DNA from: Heterobasidion occidentale
Taxonomy: Eukaryota; Basidiomycota; Agaricomycetes; Russulales; Bondarzewiaceae
NCBI GenBank assembly: GCA_039111635.1
Contig: JBCAQO010000013.1
Coordinates: forward strand, 1,178,001-1,242,000
Length of the DNA: 64,000 bases
Direction of reading: 5' to 3'
Below are positions 25,461-36,500 of this stretch, piece by piece (position 1 is the first letter of the stretch; every line of letters starts with the position of its first letter). The notes under the pieces were generated by a model. The model saw only the letters and a list, made by a program, of their open reading frames with translations, did not search any database and had not been told where the DNA came from. Both the position numbers and the translations under genes were made by a program.

Positions 25461-28400
25461 ATGGCCGAGTCTCAGTACGATGAAATTTGGGAGGACGCGC
25501 TCAAGCGTTATGAACAGTATACAAAAACGGCGATTCAAGTTCATATCAGGAACGACGACACCCCAAATGGTCTTCTGCAAAAGATGAAGGGTGACTTTGC
25601 TCAGTTCAGAGATAAGGGGAAACGTCTTAGGAACAAGATGAAGCCTGTCTTATGTCTCGTTGGGCTGTTCGCGGAACTGACGGGAGAGGCTGTCGGCACG
25701 GTAAGTCTTGGGTTGGTAGATTCGGCTGCAATACTGACGACGTTGAGATGATCTAGAAATATCCGCCTGGGAAAGCAATCTTTGCAGGCATTCGCGTGCT
25801 GCTCGAGGTACCCAAGTGATCTGCACCCCATCCAGGACAATCATCTGACACATATACTCTCCTCATTAGGCCATTAGGCATCGAAGAGCGTCGGCTCTAC
25901 TTATGATTTGGTCGTTGACATGTTCGAATATTTCGATGAATTTCTTGGCCGTCTTGAGGTTCACAAAGAGCACAAGATCACTGGTCCGGTCAAGAAGATC
26001 ATCATTGAATTTCTGGCGCAGCTACTCTCAGTCATTGGTTTGACAACGAAGCTCATCAAAGAGGGCCGGATGAGTGAGTCTCAGAGTAGACATTGATGCC
26101 GAGTTTAGCTGAATCAGTACTCAGAACGATACTTCAAATCTTTGATCAGAGAGGACAACGACGTCAGAGACGCTATGGCCAAGCTAGATCGGTTGACCAA
26201 GCAAGAAGATAGGATGGTATCCTCGGTCACGCTGTCGATTGTCAACACCATATTGGCAATCTTGGAGGAACAAATGCGATGTACGTTTCTCGGCACCTCT
26301 GCTTCTTTTTGCAGATTTTGATGAGATGAGATGAGTAGTTGGCAAAGAAGAGATCATATCTACTAGAGACATCACTTCGAACGAAATTCGAAGGGTATCT
26401 GGTGGGTCTGCATGTCTTTCTTCTTGGTCTTCGGATGAAGCAATTAAGGCACTATAGATCACATTCACGACGTCATCTCGAAGAAGGATCGTGGAGATCG
26501 TTGGTGCTTCACTTTTCATATAAAACCCGCTTATGCTTGCTTCTTTCTCAATAGATGATAAGTTTGTTTGGAAAGTTCAAGAGTGGCTTTCACCACCAGA
26601 TCCCTCGACCAACCACAACAATGCTTTTGAATTGCGACACAAGGATACCGGCAAATGGCTTCTCAAAGGACACCAATACACGTCGTGGAAGAAGACACTG
26701 AACTCATTCCTATGGATTCATGGACGTCGTACGTGTTTGTTGTGCCCTCATACCAGTGCTGTCATCTAAGAAGAAACATAGCTGGGAGCGGCAAAACCAT
26801 TATGAGGTGAGTGTATGCTGGTATGTTACCCGGGCCGTCTATTCAGAATCCACAGTTCGGCGATCATCGAAGATCTCAAGCAAGAACGTGGCCTCAACCC
26901 GTCGTTGGCTTTGGCCTACTTTTATCACGATTTTCGAAACCCCGGAAAGTTACTTGTCCGAAATCTTCTCTGTTCTCTTATCATCCAGCTATCTCGATGT
27001 CGCCCAACGCCTCCAAATGCTCTGAAGAAGCTGTATGATAACTGTCGAAAGGGCTCAGAGCAACCTTCATACGAATCCTTCATAACGGCCCTGCATGAGA
27101 TCTCTGGGCTCTTTCATCATACGTATATCGTGATAGACGCCCTCGACGAATGTAAGGATCCAGAACGTAGCTCTCTCCTTCATTTTATCACGTCAGTCTG
27201 CGCTTGGGTCTGGACAGTGTACACCTGCTAGCCACTAGTCGGCCAGAGCCGGATATCCAGCAGCGCCTCTTTTCCGGCGCCGCGGTCGAGGCGGTCGACC
27301 TTGAGGCCTCGATTGTTAATCAAGATATTCTGCGTTACATCAGGACTTGGTTAGATAGAGAGGAACAATTCGGTCGATGGAGGGATGCGGGAAAGAAGTT
27401 GATTGAAGAGAAGCTTACAGAAGGGGTCCATGGCGTGTAAGACTGTTACACTTTCATTTGGGACGGCATGTGATGACGCTGACGACGGGATTCCAGCTTT
27501 CGATGGGTGGCCTGTCAGCTGGACGCCCTGAAGAAATGTCACAGCTCCTTCCGTGCGCTGAAACTGACCCTCTCCTCTTTACCAAAAACTCTGTGGGAGA
27601 CATACGAGCGGATACTCGCCAACATCGATGATGCGGATGCCCCGATTGCCTCGAGAATCCTCCGATGGTTAGTCTTTGCAACCTGGCCTTTGACCCTCGA
27701 GGAGGTCGCATTCGCCGCCATAATTGATGTCGATGATGAGGACCCTTTCAATGACGACAACCGACTTCAGGATCCACTGGACGTGCTGAAGATCTGCTCT
27801 GGGCTGATAACGATGACCACATCACACGGGACCTGCTATATGCAGTTAATACATTTCTCCATCAAAGAATATCTTGTCATGGAACGATCGCAATCAGCAT
27901 CCTACAACCAGCGCTTTGATTTCAGCGCAGAAGTGTCGCAAGTGTTTATCTGTTGATCCTGCTTCGCCATTCTGCTACAGCTCACCAATCCCGAGGAGGA
28001 TTTATTTGAAATAGACATCCCTCTCGTCAGCTATGCTGCTGAGCACTGGACGCATGTTCCTCCTCGATATCTCGAGGAGTCTCCACTTCTGCTGGAATCT
28101 GTCAAAGCTCTTTTTCGTCGGGATAGTCCCCAATTCAACAACTGGATACGGCTATATTGTCTCAGTGATCCGGATGATCTGGATACCAGCGAGAGTGATA
28201 CGAGACTCTATTGGACATCATTTTTCGGTCTTGTGGAAGTGTCCCGATTTCTTATCATGGATGAGGAGGACATCAACGCCCGGAAAGAATTATGGGGGAC
28301 TCCACTGCGTGCAGCATCGTGCAGAGGTCACGAGGAGATTGTTCGACTACTCCTTGAGAATAGCGCTCATGTCAACGCACAGGGAGGATGTCATGGAAGT

Positions 28401-28854
28401 GCACTGCAGGCAGCGTCAGCCCACGGCCACGAGAAGGTGGTCCGGCTGCTCCTCGAGAATGGCGCGGATGTCAACGCACAAGAGGAACATTATGAAACTG
28501 CACTGCAGGCGGCGTCATTGAGGGGCTACGAGGGGATTGTCCGGCTGCTCCTCGAGAATGGCGCAGATGTCAACACACAGGGAGGACATAACGGCTCTGC
28601 ACTGCAGGCGGTGTCATCTTGGGGCTACGAGAAGGTGGTCCGACTGCTCCTCAAGAATACATCGGTACTTTCCCTATTGTGTCTGGAACGCTGGAATTGC
28701 CTTATATAGGTACTTTCCAGCTGTTCCAGTGCACAAGTTCCCAGTTTTCCAGTAGATTCACTGGACGTTCCAGAAAGGTACATTTTTAGCATTTCCAGCG
28801 TGCCAGTGTGACTCGAGCCGGAGTTGACTAAGCGTGTCAAAATAAAGAGGGCCA

Positions 28855-28922
28855 CAGCAAGAGTTGAACCAACAACCTCTTGCACGACAACCAAAGACTA
28901 CAACCACTGCACCAAATGAGCA
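28855..28922 (-). other. tRNA-like segment in left foldback arm
   Basis: On the minus strand an A-box-like tggtgcagtgg (28905-28915) is followed by a B-box-like ggttcaactc (28862-28871). Spacing is right for a tRNA-derived polymerase III promoter. The stems are degenerate, so it is unlikely to make a functional tRNA. Confidence 0.6.
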
Positions 28923-29379
28923 ATGATCACTTGGGTGGTAAATAGCATATGATTACATTAGCTGGACTTGAGCGAAATTTTGACCCATTCTTGGAGAGTA
29001 CTACACTATTTTGCTTTTTTGGCACTTCTCACTCACTAGAGATGCAACATGTTACACATGAAGACAACTTCATGTGACTAAAGAGTCCATCATGATTTGT
29101 TTTAAGCTCATATCTCATATGCTTCAATCAAAAACACGGTATGTCTTGAACAGCCCAGTCCCCAGATAGTTCCTCAAGACTGCATTTTCAGATGTATCTG
29201 AGAGCATCTGTAGAGTAAAATGAATCATAGAATGTTACTTATATAAGACATGTTACATCCTTAATCAGTGAAAAAAGCCAAAAAAAGCGAAATAGTGTGG
29301 TTCTCTCCAAGGATGGGTCAAAATTTTGTTCGAGTCCAACTAATGTAATTATATTTTATTTACCACCTCAATATCTATC

Positions 29380-29450
29380 GTTCATTTGGCACAGTGGTTG
29401 TAGTCCTTTGTTGTCGTGCAACAGCTCGTCGGTTCGAATCTTGCCTAGCC
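29380..29450 (+). other. tRNA-like segment in right foldback arm
   Basis: A near-consensus A box tggcacagtgg (29387-29397) and a perfect B box ggttcgaatc (29431-29440). Between them a stem ttgtt/aacag can enclose a seven-base loop gtcgtgc, which would place CGT as anticodon (Thr). The T-stem and acceptor stem pair poorly, so I read it as a tRNA-derived repeat head, not a working tRNA gene. Confidence 0.6.
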
Positions 29451-30293
29451 TTCTTTATTTTGACACGCTTAGTCAACTCCGGCCGGAGTCGCACTGACAC
29501 GCTGGAAGTCTGGAACCCAGCGAATCAGCGTGTCCAGTGCGCCAGACGGGTGTGAAACTACCGATGTAGCGCAAGTGTCGATGCACAAGAAATATATCAC
29601 GGAACAGCACTGCATGCGGCATCATTCTATGGCCACGAGAAGATTGTTCAGCTGCTCCTCGAACATGAAGCAGATATCGACGCACAGGAAGGATATCACG
29701 GAACAGCACTGCAGGCGGCGTCATCCAACGACCAGAAGGGGATCGTCCGGCTGCTCCTCAAGAATGGCGCAGATGTTAACGCCCAAGGAGGACATCACGG
29801 AACTGCACTGCAGGCGGCGTCATCCAGCGGTCGCGAAGAAATCGTCCGGCTGCTTCTCGAGAACGGTGCGGATGTCAACGCTAAGTCGTCAGGATATCAC
29901 GGAACTGCACTGCAGGCGGCGTTATCCAACGGCCGCAGGGAGATCGTCCGGCTGTTCCTTCAGAAGAGTGCAGATGTCAATGCAAAAGGAGGATATTACA
30001 GAACTTCACTGCAGGCGGCGTCATCCATCGGCTACATGGAAATCGTCCAGCTCCTCCTCAAGAAGGGCGCAGATGTCCAAGCACAAGGAGGACATTGTGG
30101 AACTGCATTGCAGGCGGCATCATCTCATGGCCACGAGCAGACTGTCAGACTGCTCCTCCAGACTGGTGCGGATGTAAACCAGGAAGGCCTATACAGCACT
30201 GCACTTGAAGCAGCATCGGCTGGGGCCCACGATAGCGTTATCCGGCTTCTTTTGGAACATGATGCCATCACAGTGAAACACCGACGACTGTGA

Positions 30294-30689
30294 TGACTCC
30301 ATTTTGCAAGATGTGCCCTCAAAGTACTGAGTATTACTGCCTCATTGTGACTGTGCGTAGTATGCTCTCGAAGGTCTGAACTTGTCTAATCAGATGTCGT
30401 TTGCAGAGCACGGTATTGGCAAAGTCGACATGATCCATTGGACATCATGCTCTACTTTGAAATTCCACATTCATTGACGAGAAAAGTTAAATCTGTACAA
30501 TTGACCATAGCACCTTTTACTGTGGGATGATGAATAAAGAAGGCTTATGTTGTCGTATTCGCATCGGAACTATCAAGATCCCTAAGTCTTGCGGCGTCAA
30601 ACACAACATGAGCAACTACTGAAGTCATATGAGCTATGAAGGCAGAAACCACTCCAATGAACACCGCACGCCGATCAACGGTCTAGAGA
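30294..30689. other. NLR2 3' flank
   Basis: Resembles the NLR1 3' flank at 21241-21600 (shared ctcgaaggtctgaacttgtc-like and tgtcgtttgcagagc-like motifs). The duplicated unit therefore extends past the stop codon. Confidence 0.55.
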
Positions 30690-31395
30690 GGCGAGTCTGA
30701 CGAACTAATGCCAATCGACATGCCACGCAAAGAACGATCGGCGGAATCTCCCTGCTGCCTTCGCGCGAAGGCGCCCCGCTAGAGGAGGGCAGCGATTACG
30801 CTCTGCGCCTTGGGCAGTATGTGGGCCATATCGACGACACGCGGACATCTCCAGCCAGTCGATGTCTTCGCCGTACAGCATCGTCGTGGCCTTCTAGAGC
30901 AGGATGGTTGTGTTGACCGCCCCGATGGCCCTGCCTCGGGCGACAGTCCGTTGGGGTGCGCCATCGTATGACTTTTTATCGGGATCGTCACGGAGGCGCC
31001 GGCAAAAATGGACGATGCGAGTACGAAGCACACCTATTCGTCGACGGCGTCGGTTTCAAAGAACATGTACGCCTGCGGGAGCAGAAGGAGCCCAAAGGCA
31101 GTTGTGCAGGGATGACAACATCGAGCGTTGAATGGAATTCAGGAACAGGCAGGACTTCTTCGGCGGAAGCTTGCCGATCAGTCTTCTGATCCCCAGTGAA
31201 AGAGAGCTTGCCTGGCACGGCCTTGATGGCCAACAGGGGATCCGGGGATGCGTCACAGGACTGAACGTCGCGTCCAAGAAGTGGGATGACTGGCCCTCGA
31301 CGCCCATATTGATCGAGAGGATCAGTGAGGTACACCTTCCGCCCTACCCCTTCTTGCACGGCCGGATCGTGGAACGCGAATCCACAGACCATGAT
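30690..31395 (-). pseudogene. Chimaeric ARO1/AGC-kinase fragment
   Basis: Minus-strand reading starts near 31390 with a decayed match to the 3-dehydroquinase end of AROM, then MGVEGQSSHFLDATFSPVTH (intact: MGVEGQLSRVLNSTFSPVTH), GKLPPKKSCLFLNSIQRSM and GASVTIPIKSHTMAHPNGLS from the shikimate dehydrogenase domain. After LYGEDIDWL-like sequence it jumps to VVDMAHIL (intact VAVDMAYMP), a deletion of more than 300 bp. It then passes directly into [12 protein letters not shown] and following bases from the kinase C-lobe (intact [13 protein letters not shown]). Both parents lie elsewhere in the window. Frameshifts make it non-coding. Confidence 0.88.
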
Positions 31396-32130
31396 GCACT
31401 ATCTGGATAGTCATCAATTTAACGAGAAAGTGCTAAATCTTGAAGCACACAGTGCCCTAGGACTGCGAAACCAGACAATGAATTCCGTATGCGAGAAGGC
31501 TATGTTGGGTAAGACAGCCGGTCCAGGCCATATTCACTCACCCTGTAAGCATCTTGCCGTGTAGGTCACCATCGTAGGCCACCATGAAGAGAAACTCCAG
31601 TGACGACACAAGGATTTGAACAAATAAACATAAGAACGATTGCCCTGTGAGGTATGTGAAAGCAGCTGTAGACCGTTAGCCGCAATACGTGATTGACCGC
31701 CGCTCTTTCTCAAATAAGATTCAAATTTGACTGTCATTGAGACATGCACTCACTATCTTCCGAGTAAGACCCATGGATCATATGTACCACATTTACATCT
31801 GTGATGCACAGGAATCATTGCTGTGGAAATTGAGAATGAGTCAACGAAAAGAGAAGCAAACATGAATGGAGCTCTCATTCCTCGCATGAGCGACTTTGCG
31901 TGGCGACATTGTCTACCACGTTACCAAGTCGGATAGCGGAATCGTATTAACGGACTCTCAACTGCTCAAATGGACTCAGTAGATCTCAAGAACATAACAT
32001 GATTATAACAGGTGAATCCTTGTGCATAAGTTACACGGTATCATCTGGGGGAAATAACGTTTGAGTATCAGTCAAGCATGCACGGGTGCCGCACTTACCA
32101 ATCTTCTATCACGCACTCCTGCCCGGCGGC
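31396..32130. other. Spacer, no supported gene
   Basis: AT-richer spacer with short ORFs only. A minus-strand stretch near 31560-31600 weakly recalls the LTGQ exon end of the DUF1989 gene, but the match is too short to call. Confidence 0.4.
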
Positions 32131-32546
32131 CTAAAACTCCAGGTGGTTGCCAACGCTCGACTTCAATGTCTCCGCAGCGCGTTGAACCGTTGCCCATTCC
32201 GTACCCTCTTGTCCCAGCAGGTAGTACATCCCACGCCGATACAAGAATGCGACATGGTAGGGGAAGTACTTGTAGAGGCCTGTGACAAGCATCGTCGTGA
32301 ATACAGCAAGCAGGGTCACTATTTACACGCGGCAAGCGGTGAGCTATAGTATTGCCAGCCACGAAGAGTAGACTCACTGAGGAACGCTTTCTCCCATGGT
32401 TCCAAGAGCGTGAAGACGAATGTGGCCTCGAACCAGAGCCGCCATTGCCAAAGGACACGGCTGACCATGGAGTTCGGCTTCTTGTATGGCGCCATCTCGG
32501 CGACGAATAGCGAGGGCTCCTGCTGTTTAATCGTAGAGTTGGCCAT
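32131..32546 (-). CDS. Serine palmitoyltransferase small subunit-like protein (copy 1)
   Basis: Two exons (32546-32378 and 32318-32131) join in frame to 118 aa. The hallmark is a short basic N-part ending WQWRLWFEATFVFTLLEPWE, then a hydrophobic segment MTLLAVFTTMLVTGLYKYFP, then YHVAFLYRRGMYYLLGQEG. That pattern (W-x-FE, LEPWE, KY-P-H/Y) is typical of the ssSPT family, small membrane subunits that activate serine palmitoyltransferase, the first step of sphingolipid synthesis in the ER. It has a longer C-terminal tail (about 22 residues past GQEG) than the second copy at 43.8 kb. The two are clearly paralogous, with the intron at the same place (after EPWEK plus two to three residues). Confidence 0.82.
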
Positions 32547-32842
32547 CGATGATTGTCCAGTGGCGTAGACAGTGTCAGACGTCGGTGAAGGACGGAGCCA
32601 GGTCTAGGACTCTAGACAGGCTGAACAACTCAGTTCAACAGACATCCCAATACAGTATTTTTTTCCCACGCTTTCGGTGCAAAGTAATAAGAAGGCTCTG
32701 CTCGACATTCTACAGTATACATCAGTAGTACGAGGCAAGAAACCCCGCGGTATGCATAAAAATACAACAATCTGCTGACACATTAGTACTATATGTGAAT
32801 GAAAAGGTGTTGGAGAAGGTTTGCCGCAGATACCTCTCAAGC

Positions 32843-35800
32843 CTACGATGTCGACTTGATGCTGTCCAGTCGGACGACGAGAGGAAGGAGCGAGACGTTT
32901 TCACTCGAAGCGTAAAACTGTACGCAGTCAATATGAACCTGTGAAAGAGTGCGCTTGTCAGTTTTGCACACAATGGCAGAGTCAAAGTGTTTGACCTTGA
33001 ACCTAGAACAAGAAGATATGAGTTTCGATGGTTGAGGCGGCAATTAAAGACGCACCAGTGATTGAAATTTGTCTCGAATTTGCTGAGGACATCCAAGCGC
33101 TTCGCCATGCCCTGATCGCCTTCGGGTGACTCTGCTGCAGCGAGCGCATGATTGGCGGATTTTGTGAAGGAAGCTGTGTACATTGCGAACGTTGAACAGG
33201 TCACAATCAATCGCGAATAAGCCTATCATCAGTTGAATGATCAGTCATACTGTTATCAGGGACAAAAAAATCGTACAAGGAAAACGTACTTTGAGGAGTT
33301 TTGAACTCGTCAACATGCACTCCTTCAAGCATGTATCCAAGAAATCTACGTGATCCCTGAGAAGCTGGTCGACGGTAACAACCTTCGCCAATTTAGCCTC
33401 GAGAGCACGCCAATTTGGTTCGAGAACCTCAAAGGTGACAAACGCAAGAATCTGCTGCACAAATGCCAGCATCCTCGCTCGCAGACAAAACACTCTAAGC
33501 CGCCAGCGCTCAAACTCAGAATGCACGGGCACGGCGCGTCGCCATGGTGTCGTCTTGTGCTCGATCCACATGGACGAAAGCGATTGTTCGACGTGCTTGA
33601 GATGTAGGAGGAAACGAAAAATGAGTTGATAGCGCAAAATGGTTTTGCGGGAGATGACGAGAGACAGCGGAAATTTGACATTGAAATCGAGCGTGAGCGC
33701 ATCAATCGCTAGAAACATGTTAACCTTAAGCGACAAGACGACGAGGCAGGTAATTCACCTAGCATCTGTTTCTTGTCGTCTTTGTCCTTCTCTTTCTTGT
33801 GCTCTTCGTGCGCTCCATCTCCGTTCTCGCCCTCCTCAGTGCTGATGACCCCACTCACGTTGACGACCTTTGATAGCCATTCGTACAATCCGCTAGTCGC
33901 CATGGTAACCTTAACATCTTCTCTGAACAGCATGTCGTCGCCGTGTGCATCCGCGTTGAGGGCAAGATCGAGCAAACTTTGAAGTTTGACTAGCGACGCT
34001 GATTTAGCCGACTTGCGCAACTCCATGTGTGAGAGGTCAAGAAAGTGTGTGAGGAAGGAAGCATGAGAAAGGAAGAAGTATCGCTTGAGACAACGTAAAC
34101 GTGGTACAAGTTCTTGGTCCTTGAGCAGGAGCTGCAGAAGTGTGCGGTTTGCGTGGGTGTAGTCATCTTCGATGGATTTATAAAATCTAGCGTTCAAACG
34201 TCAGGGGTCGATGCGCTGTGGTCCTAAAAGGCTTACTTCTCGCCGTCTATGGAATATTGCTCCTCGTGATTGGATGAACTATTTCCGATTTCGATTCCGC
34301 ATTCTCGGATGACGTTCAGATATTTGCCCGCAAGGAGCACCTTGTGCTTCCAGCCCTCCAACAAGGGTGGAATGCACGCTCCGCCAGGTAAACGTCCGCC
34401 TACAGTGCGAGGTGGGGGTACACCAGCCTGCTGCCGTTTGTTCGGAGCCGACAAGGTTGATCCATCTCTCAACTGCGAATCTCCTTAGCGACCCTGCTGC
34501 AGCTCGTAATTACTAGGATAGGTAGGCTCACCGTGTACCTCCTCTCCCAATACTCGTCGGTGTAATCCATTTCCAACGTCCCTCGATCAATGAACTTGCT
34601 CTCTTTGACGCAAAGTTCTTCATAAGGGTCCAGCAACTTCCCCGTCCGTGTCCACATTTGAAGCATTGCCACATAAGGCTTGCCTGCCGCCTCAAGTAGT
34701 TTCCCATATGCAGCGCGGGCGGTAGGATCTCCTGACATGTTCTGCATCCGTTCGTGGAGTATGGCAAGTACCTCTCCGCCTTTTACCGCGATACTACTTG
34801 CCTCAATCCCACCCCGATCCAGCTCGGACAGCACTGCTTTCAGCTTCGCACCCCCGAGCCCCAACGCCTCGTTCCGCGCGGCATCTTCGTCGTCGGACAG
34901 ATCTGAGGAAGACGATAGCGCAGATGGATCCTCATCAGCAGTAGCAAGCTCGGTAGTGAGCTGGTAGATCAGAGAGAGCGTATGCACGGTCGGATGAACA
35001 TAAAACCAAAGCTTCTGGAGCGTAAACTGCGGGGATGTGTTGAACGCATGTTCGAGCTGTGAGAGAAGGGTTTGATAGTCCTGTGAAAGACAAGCTCGAT
35101 CAGCATCAGGTGTGGCATAGGACAATTTACAATTTGCAGCGCGAGATGCTGCGGAAACAAATGGGAAGCTTCCTATGACGATAAATTCTGAAAGAGGCTG
35201 TGATACCAAGCTAATGACTTCCCGTGCGATAGGAAACGCAGGGCCAAGGTTTTCTGCTGAGATAAGGGAGAAGGAGAGCTCAACAAATATCCGGACCTGC
35301 GATGCATGTCTAAATCCCGAGCACAACGTACGAGCAGGTGTTCAACCGCCGTCATTACGACACATAGACGGAAAGCATAACTCTGCTTGGATATACAATG
35401 AAACGATGATGTGCTCTGCGGAACTGATCGGAACCTGCAAGCTGCATGCACGTATTGCGTGTTGGGGGACAATGATCAGCCAGGTTCGTATCCTTCGCAC
35501 GCAGACGAAAGCGTATGGTGAGAGACTATCTCGATTATGTCCACAAGGTTCTCGAAGCACAGACAGTCGCGCTCTGACATGGTTAAAGCATAACGCACCT
35601 TCAGCATGTCACGAATACATGCACATAGGGCATGGTTCACAAGTCCGAAGTCGAAGTGGCTGCGAAGCTCGATGAAAGAGGATATGGCGGTGTAGTAAGT
35701 CGCGAGGGGGAGGATCCGCTCGACGAGGTCGCGTAAAGAAGGATCTGCGTTCCTTCAGCAAAGCCGCATAATGCGATATGATGGCACATACCTAGCCATT

Positions 35801-36104
35801 TAGAGACGACAAAGCGAATGCCTTGCAATGGGTCATCGTCCTCTGGGGAGTAGTCTTCGTGGAAGGTAATATAAGATCCCTCGATGCCCTATATATAACT
35901 AATCAAGCAAGAGCTTCAACGATCCAGGCGCGCGAGACGCACCATGAGCACATAGAGCAGGTCCTCCAATATGACCGCCTCTTGTATCTCAACAGGCATG
36001 TCGTGCAAGCTCTCCTCCTTGGCCTTTCCTTTGGATTTGTGCATGCCAGCGCTGGAAACGACGCGTGAATTGAGAGGCGCTCGGACAAAGGATTCCTCTG
36101 CCAT
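32843..36104 (-). CDS. Gamma-tubulin complex component 2 (Spc97/Alp4 family)
   Basis: Ten exons (36104-35943, 35888-35792, 35744-35599, 35080-34532, 34472-34237, 34186-33759, 33708-33290, 33222-33056, 33002-32996, 32938-32843) join to 768 aa, close to fission yeast Alp4. Landmarks: EIQEAVILEDLLYVLM, LATYYTAISSFIELRSHFDF, LEHAFNTSPQFTLQKLWFYV, EMDYTDEYWERRYT, KHKVLLAGKYLNVIRECG, then the GRIP2 part with FNVKFPLSLVISRKTILRYQ and LAKVVTVDQLLRDHVDFLD. It nucleates microtubules at spindle poles as part of the gamma-tubulin small complex. Oddities: a 518-bp third intron in a gene of about 50-bp introns, and a possible 7-nt exon whose following 57-bp intron is itself open and in frame. The N-terminal start is the least certain part. 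Confidence 0.92.
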
Positions 36105-36500
36105 GAATGATGGCTCGACATTCTCTGCTCGATGTCAGCTTCGGCTTGAGTCCGAGCAGCTATGAATGTACTAGCCTCTTCGGTGAGATCCACGAGCGAG
36201 GTCATTATTCTCTTCTGGGGAGAGCTGTCGGTTCCTCCGCACAGACGCGATGGTCCCGGTCACCTGCGCGAACTGGGTCAACAAACGCGAAGGGAACGCG
36301 AGTGGATCTTCCTACCTTTGTGTACTCCTTGGCGGAGAGTGTAAGGGTTTTGCGACTCGCTGGACGCGGTCGTGGTGTATATGGGTCCATGTTGTTGCAG
36401 TGGGCAGACGGGTCGCATCAAGTGACTTGCAATTTCGACGCGCCACGGCTGCCTCTTTGCTCTTGCCACCTGCACGCTTTTGCACACAACCTTCCCTGCG
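36105..36500. promoter_or_regulatory. Shared divergent promoter region (GCP2 / uS4m)
   Basis: A 396-bp gap between two divergently transcribed housekeeping genes. An ORF runs through it on each strand (minus MTSLVDLTEEAS... is one), but stop codons separate these from the genes' frames. It may include 5' UTR or an extra first exon of GCP2. Confidence 0.5.

Larger units (their letters stand above)
28660..29565. mobile_element. Foldback element with tRNA-like internal promoter boxes, inserted in NLR2
   Basis: Two long inverted arms (about 28792-29023 and 29277-29508, each roughly 230 bp) flank a spacer of about 250 bp. The arms pair well: both contain gactaagcgtgtcaaaataa or its complement, and both end in the run gcttttttggc or its complement. 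Each arm holds a tRNA-like segment with RNA polymerase III A and B boxes. No transposase ORF is present. Outside the arms lie 60-130 bp of non-ankyrin DNA rich in ttccag, so the insertion boundary is wider than the arms. It may be two SINE-type elements in opposite orientation or a non-autonomous foldback transposon. Confidence 0.75.
25461..30293 (+). pseudogene. NLR2: Goodbye-NACHT-ankyrin pseudogene, paralogue of NLR1
   Basis: Colinear with NLR1 from the start codon (ATGGCCGAGTCTCAGTACG) through the Goodbye exons (one exon, 25908-26090, almost identical), the NACHT domain and the ankyrin array, with introns at the same places. Three lesions are visible. First, near 27206 the NLR1 tggggtctggac has become tgggtctggac, a one-base deletion that stops the frame at 27229. 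Second, at about 27954 a TGA replaces the codon after VFIC. Third, about 0.9 kb of foreign DNA (28660-29565) splits the ankyrin array, after which repeats resume (YHGTALHAASFYGHEKIVQL) to a stop at 30293. The remaining ankyrin units still align well, so inactivation is fairly recent. Confidence 0.9.

Noticed and set aside
31534..31749. A minus-strand ORF that weakly recalls the DUF1989 LTGQ exon end
   Set aside because: Only about 12 residues match and no second DUF1989 motif is found nearby.
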